From positions 141,997 to 205,996 of the forward strand of contig NZ_LBMU02000040.1 of assembly GCF_001005085.2 (NCBI RefSeq): a stretch of DNA of 64,000 nt, written 5' to 3'. The stretch is from Streptomyces humi (GTDB lineage: Bacteria; Actinomycetota; Actinomycetes; Streptomycetales; Streptomycetaceae). A model generated the notes under the pieces. The model saw only the letters and a list, made by a program, of their open reading frames with translations. It searched no databases and was not told the origin of the DNA. The translations under genes were made by a program, and so were the position numbers. Below are positions 59,706 through 64,000 of this stretch, piece by piece (within the stretch, counting starts at the first letter, position 1; every line of letters starts with the position of its first letter).

Positions 59706-60374
59706 GTGAACCTCGCCGAACCGTACTCCCGCCTGCTGCCCGACGTGCTGTCGGCCGGTGCCGCGTACCCCCTCGCCCTGACCGGAGACCACGCGGCCGT
59801 GGCCCACGGTCTGTTCGACCGCCCCGGCCGGACCGTGGACGTCGCGACGCAGCACCCGGCGCCCATGCGGATGATCGTCGGCACGGTGACGGCGGCCCTG
59901 CGCGAACACGGCTGGCAGGTCGTCGTCCGTGAGACCGACCCGCTCTCCGCCCGGCTCCTCGTCACCGACGCGGTCGCCGGGGACGAGAGCGAGGTCGACA
60001 TCCTCAAGGAGGCACTCTGGCATCCGCCGGTCCGGACCGAACTCGGCCTGACCCTGGCCCTGGAGGACGTGGTCGGCATGCGGGTGTGGGCCCTGACCGA
60101 CCGCGGTCTGCCCCGGGACCTGCTGATCGTGCGCGCCGCGGCGGACCGCTGGTCCCTCCCCGATCTGGAGGACCTGGGCCACCGTCATGCCCGGGACACC
60201 TTCGACCTCGCCGACCTCCAGTCCCGCCTGACCGGCACGGAGTGGATCGACGACCGGGAGTTCGCGGTCCTCGGCCTGGACGACCGGGCGATCACCGAAC
60301 TGCGCCACTGGGCCCAGGCCTGGGCGGACGACATCGCGGAACGCCTGATCGAGGGCCGGCCGCCGGAGGACTGA
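59706..60374 (+). CDS. nucleotidyltransferase-like protein (AbiEii-type fold)
   Basis: 222 residues. It resembles actinobacterial proteins annotated as nucleotidyl transferase AbiEii/AbiGii toxin family: LALTGDHAAVAHGLFDRPGRTVDVAT near 20-45 with the D-x-D-like pair after a Gly turn, SEVDILKEALW near 97-107 with the third acidic residue, and EDVVGMRVWALTDRGLPRDLL near 120-140. The usual GG/GS before the Asp is replaced by GD, so activity is uncertain. No AbiEi-type antitoxin gene is adjacent. GTG 59706 lacks a strong ribosome site. In line with the SDR gene, 68 bases apart. Confidence 0.75.
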   Translation: MNLAEPYSRLLPDVLSAGAAYPLALTGDHAAVAHGLFDRPGRTVDVATQHPAPMRMIVGTVTAALREHGWQVVVRETDPLSARLLVTDAVAGDESEVDILKEALWHPPVRTELGLTLALEDVVGMRVWALTDRGLPRDLLIVRAAADRWSLPDLEDLGHRHARDTFDLADLQSRLTGTEWIDDREFAVLGLDDRAITELRHWAQAWADDIAERLIEGRPPED

Positions 60375-60442
60375 CGTGTGAAGTCGGGCGGCGCGCGGTA
60401 CGGAGCTAGGTGCAGGCCGCCCTAGTCGTCAGGAGTCACGTC

Positions 60443-61108
60443 GTGAGCAGTGTCGCCATCGTGGGAGCCGGGCCGGGGCTGGGGGCCGCCGTCGCCCGGC
60501 GGTTCGGGCGGGAGGGGTACGCGGTCGCGCTCGTCGCCCGGGACGGCGGCCGGCTCGGGGTGCTCACCCGTGAGCTCGCCGGGCTCGGCATCGACGCCCG
60601 GGGGTACTCCGCCGACGTGCGGGACCCGGCCGCCCTCGCGGCGGCGCTCGCGCGGGCCGGTGAGGAACTGGGGACCGTCGAGGTCCTCCAGTACAGCCCG
60701 GTGCCGCAGGCCGACTTCATGCGGCCGGTGCTGGAGACCACCCACGCCGATCTGCTCGGGCCGGTCGAGTTCTCGGTGTACGGGCCCGTCGCCGCCGTGC
60801 AGCAGGTGCTGCCGGGGATGCGGGAACTGGGCCGGGGGACCATCTTGTTCGTCAACGGGGGGACCGCCGTCATCCCGCATCCGGACCGGGCCGGGACCTC
60901 CATCGCCTTCGCCGCCGAGAGCGCGTACGGACACCTCCTGCACGACCGGCTCGCCGGCGAGGGGATCCACGTGGGGCAGCTGGTCATCCCCGGGGCGATC
61001 GTGACCGGGCACGAGCGGAAGGACCCGGCCGTTCTCGCCGAGACGCTCTGGGCGATGCACCGCGACCGCCACGGATTCCGCCACTACGCCGACGACCTGG
61101 AAAGCTGA
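60443..61108 (+). CDS. short-chain dehydrogenase/reductase-like protein
   Basis: 221 residues. The NAD(P)-binding motif GAGPGLGAAVARRFG is near 7-20 and the LVARDGGRL strand follows. In the usual catalytic region (about 135-165) the sequence reads AGTSIAFAAESAYGHLLHDRL: the Tyr is not followed by Lys at +4, so the YxxxK pair is missing and redox activity is doubtful. It may bind nucleotide in another role. GTG 60443 has AGGAG 7 bases upstream. It probably shares a transcript with the preceding nucleotidyltransferase-like gene. Confidence 0.82.
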   Translation: MSSVAIVGAGPGLGAAVARRFGREGYAVALVARDGGRLGVLTRELAGLGIDARGYSADVRDPAALAAALARAGEELGTVEVLQYSPVPQADFMRPVLETTHADLLGPVEFSVYGPVAAVQQVLPGMRELGRGTILFVNGGTAVIPHPDRAGTSIAFAAESAYGHLLHDRLAGEGIHVGQLVIPGAIVTGHERKDPAVLAETLWAMHRDRHGFRHYADDLES

Positions 61109-61296
61109 CCCCCTCCCGCGTCCCCCGCGCTCCTCGGCCCCCTTGCCCGTCCCCCCTCAGCCCCTCCCCATACGCCCGTCCTGCCCCATCGTCGTGCCTT
61201 TTAGGCGGATCTGCGCGAACATCATTTGTGGGTCAAAATGGTTTTCGGCCTGATTGCTCCCCGCAGGGAGCCGGCGATGGCTAAAGGGGGCCAGCG

Positions 61297-62235
61297 ATGG
61301 CTGTGGAAATTCCTCCGCTCGTCAAACCCTCCCGGCTCAGAAGCCGTGGAGGCCTGCTCGGTGAGTGCCTGGCAGAGTTTCTCGGGACCTTCGTGCTGAT
61401 CTCGTTCGGCTGCGGGGTCGTGGCCATGGCGGTCGCGGCGCTGCCCGGGTCCGGGCGTGCCGCGACGCCCACGACGATCTTCCTCGCCGCCGGCGACTGG
61501 CTCCTGATCACCTGGGGCTGGGCGCTGGCCGTCACCTTCGGCATCTACGTGGCGGGTGGCGTCAGCGGCGCCCACCTGAACCCGGCGGTGACCCTCGCGT
61601 TCGCCGTCCGGCGCAGGTTCCCCTGGGCCAAGGTGGTGCCGTTCTGGGTGTCGCAGGTGCTCGGCGCGCTCGCCGGCGCCGCGCTGGTCTACCTCGTGTA
61701 CCACGACGCGATCAACGCCTTCGACGCCATTTCCAAACCGCCCAAGGTCAACGGCCACACCGAGGCCACCTTCTCGATCTTCGCCACCTTCCCGGCGCCG
61801 TACTTCCACGGCGGGACCTGGGGGCCGCTGATCGACCAGATCGTCGGTACCGCCTTCCTGGTCATGTTCGTCGTCGCGGTCATCGACCTGCGCAACACGG
61901 CGGTGGGGTCCAACCTCGGCCCGTTCGTCATCGGCCTCGCCGTCGCCGCCATCGGCATGTCCTACGGCGCGAACGCCGGCTACGCCATCAACCCCGCCCG
62001 CGACTTCGGGCCGCGGCTGCTCACCTGGTTCGCCGGGTGGAAGAGCCTCGCGTTCCCGGGGGACGGGGCCTGGTTCAGCGGCTACTGGTGGATCCCGATC
62101 GTCGGTCCGCTGATCGGCGGTGTGATCGGCGTGCTGCTCTACGACCTGTTCATCGGTGACGTCCTGCACGCCCGGCTCAAGCTGGGCGAGTTGCCGGAGC
62201 CCGGCCGCACCCGGCCCACCACGGACGAGAACTGA
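61297..62235 (+). CDS. aquaglyceroporin (MIP family)
   Basis: 312 residues with six membrane helices and two half-helices. The first NPA motif is GAHLNPAVTL near 88-97 and the second GYAINPARDFGPR near 227-239; the Asp after NPAR is typical of glycerol-conducting members such as GlpF. The family moves glycerol and small polyols through the plasma membrane. In Streptomyces glpF is usually next to glpK and glpD; here neither is present, so this is a stand-alone copy. GGGGG lies 7 bases before the ATG. C-terminal tail is polar and cytoplasmic. Confidence 0.92.
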   Translation: MAVEIPPLVKPSRLRSRGGLLGECLAEFLGTFVLISFGCGVVAMAVAALPGSGRAATPTTIFLAAGDWLLITWGWALAVTFGIYVAGGVSGAHLNPAVTLAFAVRRRFPWAKVVPFWVSQVLGALAGAALVYLVYHDAINAFDAISKPPKVNGHTEATFSIFATFPAPYFHGGTWGPLIDQIVGTAFLVMFVVAVIDLRNTAVGSNLGPFVIGLAVAAIGMSYGANAGYAINPARDFGPRLLTWFAGWKSLAFPGDGAWFSGYWWIPIVGPLIGGVIGVLLYDLFIGDVLHARLKLGELPEPGRTRPTTDEN

Positions 62236-62250
62236 CCGTCGGGGCGGTGC

Positions 62251-62490
62251 CTAGGGCTGCGGATCCCCCGGTTCCCCGGCCTGCCTGCCCAGGCGCTCCA
62301 CCAGTCGCTGTGCCTTGGTGACCCCCGTTTCGATCTGGTCGGCGTACTTGCCGTCGGTCCGTTCGTCGACCAGGTCGCCGGCCTTCTCCAGGCCGCTGTC
62401 GAGGACATCCCCGTGCTGTCGGGCGATGTCCTCGGCCTTGTCCTTCGCCTTGTCCGCCAGGTCCTTGAGTCCGTCGAGTCCATCGAACAT
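62251..62490 (-). CDS. MT0933-like antitoxin family protein
   Basis: 79 residues, highly charged and predicted helical (DLADKAKDKAEDIARQHGDVLDSGLEKAG region), matching the MT0933-like antitoxin family of actinobacteria. Such proteins are annotated as antitoxins on limited evidence and are often solitary. No toxin-like gene is next to it: the neighbours are an aquaglyceroporin and a peptidase. ATG 62490 was chosen; an upstream in-frame extension to 62526 has no ribosome site. Confidence 0.75.
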   Translation of the reverse strand: MFDGLDGLKDLADKAKDKAEDIARQHGDVLDSGLEKAGDLVDERTDGKYADQIETGVTKAQRLVERLGRQAGEPGDPQP

Positions 62491-62678
62491 GTGGTCATCG
62501 TCGCCAGTGCGGGCCGCCGCTGACAAGACCGCACGGAACGGCGCCCGGGGTGCCCGGCGGGGCGCGGAAGGGGCGCCCCGTGACGGACTCGCGCGGTCAC
62601 GGGTGAAGTACGGTCACGAGGCTGATCCCGCATCCGGACCCGACGGGCGAGCGGCCCATCACCCCCTGGAGAGACGCC

Positions 62679-63914
62679 ATGAACACCAGCCCCCTCCTGA
62701 CCGGCCTGAGCGAGCGGCTGCCCAAGCTGCGCGCGCTCTACGAGGACGTGCACGCGCACCCGGAGCTGTCGTTCCGGGAGGAGCGGACCGCGGCGCTGGT
62801 CGCGAACCGGCTCCGGGAGCAGGGCTGGGAGGTCACCGAGGGGGTCGGCGGCACCGGCGTGGTGGGCGTGCTGGCCAACGGGGACGGTCCGGTCGTACTG
62901 CTGCGCGCCGACATGGACGCGCTGCCGGTCACCGAGGAGACCGGGCTGCCGAACGCATCGCGGAACGACGGGGTGATGCACGCGTGCGGGCACGACATGC
63001 ACGTGGCATGGCTGCTGGGGGCGGCCGGGCAGCTGGCCGCGGTCCGGGACGGGTGGCGCGGGACGGTGGTCGCGGTGTTCCAGCCGGCCGAGGAGGTGGG
63101 CGGGGCGCCCAAGATGCTCGCGGACGGGTTCGCCGACCGGTTCCCGCGGCCGGACGTGTGCCTGGCCCAGCATGTGGCGGGCGCGCCGGCCGGTCTCGTC
63201 GGGACCAGGGCGGGGGCGTTGATGGCGGGCGCCGACAGCCTGCGGGTCACGCTGTTCGGGCGGGGCGGGCACGGGTCCACGCCGGAGGCGACCGTCGACC
63301 CGGTGGTGCTGGCCGCCGCCGTGGTGCTGCGGCTCCAGACCGTCGTCTCCCGGGAGGTGGCCGCGGGCCAGCAGGCCGTCGTCACGGTCGGCTCGATCCA
63401 CGGCGGGACCAAGGAGAACATCATCCCGGACAGCGTCGAGCTGAAGATCAACATAAGGTCCACCACGGCGGCCGTACGGGAACGGGTGCTGGCGGCCGTC
63501 GAGCGGATCGTGCGGGCCGAGGCGGCCGCCTCCGCCGCGCCGCGGGAGCCGGAGATCGTGCCCATCGACTCCTTCCCGGTCACCCACAACGACCCGGAGG
63601 CGACCGAAGCCGTCCAGGCCGCGCTGGACGCCGAATTCCCGGGTCTCACCTTCGAGTTGACCTCACCGGTCCCCAACAGCGAGGACTTCGGCGCCTTCGG
63701 TACGGCCCTGGGCGTGCCCTCGGTCTTCTGGTTCGTCGGCGGCGCCGACCTCGCGCTCTACGCGGACGTCGACCTGGAGGCCCTGGTCCGCGACGGCATC
63801 CCGCCGCAGATCCCTTCCAACCACTCCCCGCACTTCGCCCCCGTCCAGGAGCCGACGATCGAGACGGGCATCCGAGCGCTCCTCGCAGCAGCCGCCCACT
63901 GGCTGACCCCCTGA
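62679..63914 (+). CDS. M20 family amidohydrolase/peptidase
   Basis: 411 residues, a cytoplasmic dizinc amidohydrolase of the IAA-amino acid hydrolase/N-acyl-amino acid type. Metal ligands are visible: CGHD MH (ACGHDMHVAWL near 108-118), the Glu pair in FQPAEEVGG near 137-145, AQHVAG near 167-172 with His, and a final SPHFAP near 387. The dimerisation (lid) domain covers about 185-295. Substrate could be an N-acyl or peptide compound; not decidable. ATG 62679 has GGAGAG 6 bases upstream. Monocistronic in view; tandem repeats follow. Confidence 0.9.
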   Translation: MNTSPLLTGLSERLPKLRALYEDVHAHPELSFREERTAALVANRLREQGWEVTEGVGGTGVVGVLANGDGPVVLLRADMDALPVTEETGLPNASRNDGVMHACGHDMHVAWLLGAAGQLAAVRDGWRGTVVAVFQPAEEVGGAPKMLADGFADRFPRPDVCLAQHVAGAPAGLVGTRAGALMAGADSLRVTLFGRGGHGSTPEATVDPVVLAAAVVLRLQTVVSREVAAGQQAVVTVGSIHGGTKENIIPDSVELKINIRSTTAAVRERVLAAVERIVRAEAAASAAPREPEIVPIDSFPVTHNDPEATEAVQAALDAEFPGLTFELTSPVPNSEDFGAFGTALGVPSVFWFVGGADLALYADVDLEALVRDGIPPQIPSNHSPHFAPVQEPTIETGIRALLAAAAHWLTP

Positions 63915-64000
63915 ACCCCGCCCCCTGAACCCCGACCCCTGATCCTCGATCCCTGATCACCGACCCCTGAGCCTTGGCCCCTGAACCCCGACCCCTGAAC
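63912..64000. repeat. CCCTGAACCCCGA-type tandem repeats to the window end
   Basis: After the peptidase stop, units of 13 bases (CCCTGAACCCCGA and variants with ATC, GTT or CTT) run to the last base, seven copies in view. The true right edge is outside the window. Confidence 0.85.

Noticed and set aside
58212..60308. 700-codon minus-strand frame covering the formylglycine enzyme and beyond
   Set aside because: The extra part reads through the 81-bp repeats and the antisense of the nucleotidyltransferase-like gene; composition is not protein-like.

Overview
The window is very G+C-rich DNA with densely packed genes, many GTG (and some TTG) starts, strong third-position GC bias, Tat and lipoprotein signals, a mycothiol-type isomerase fold, SpoIIE/RsbW-type phosphatases and an exact Streptomyces-type parS site. 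All of this points to a Streptomyces chromosome. From general knowledge of Streptomyces gene order, the set bkdABC, K15-like DD-peptidase, aspS, metG and parS fits the conserved core arm not far from oriC. This placement is inference, not something the sequence proves.

Layout. 1-364: 5' part of a phosphotransferase on the minus strand. 0.85-4.5 kb: a branched-chain 2-oxoacid dehydrogenase operon (E1 alpha, E1 beta, E2). 4.6-7.7 kb: a secreted DD-peptidase facing a GntR regulator plus MFS transporter pair. 7.8-12.4 kb: methyltransferase, mycothiol-type isomerase, nitrilase-family hydrolase, LURP-one protein, GlxA-type regulator and cupin. 12.5-17.4 kb: NHLRC2-like thioredoxin/NHL protein, a glycosyltransferase with a 52-residue membrane protein, a small membrane protein and an M18 aminopeptidase. 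17.5-24.4 kb: acyl-CoA dehydrogenase, SseB-like protein, a secreted propeller/Ig protein, a pirin and an AI-2E-type permease. 24.4-29.5 kb: a PAS-GAF-SpoIIE-ATPase regulator, parS, aspS and a Tat-exported intradiol dioxygenase. 29.5-36 kb: hypothetical protein, pectate lyase, DoxX-like protein, metG and a repeat-rich von Willebrand A protein. 36-43.7 kb: FUSC transporter, alpha/beta hydrolase, MocR regulator, two unknown membrane proteins and a membrane SpoIIE phosphatase.

43.7-64 kb is more accessory. It holds an unknown protein behind a duplicated 159-bp block, a second propeller/Ig protein, an NPP1 (NLP) protein, an XRE-TPR regulator facing a 72-residue signal-peptide gene, a lipoprotein, a nucleoside hydrolase, a sortase-anchored surface protein, a GH13 glucosidase, DUF4142, DUF6445 and DUF4232 proteins, a formylglycine-generating enzyme behind an 81-bp minisatellite, a nucleotidyltransferase-like protein, an SDR, an aquaglyceroporin, an MT0933-like antitoxin and an M20 peptidase. 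Many genes encode exported or surface proteins, and short-period tandem repeats are common in the intergenic DNA.

The observations most worth following are the XRE-TPR/small-exported-peptide pair (a possible peptide-signalling unit), the 12-bp inverted repeat that can pair across the pectate lyase start codon, the MocR direct-repeat operator, and the exact parS site ahead of aspS.
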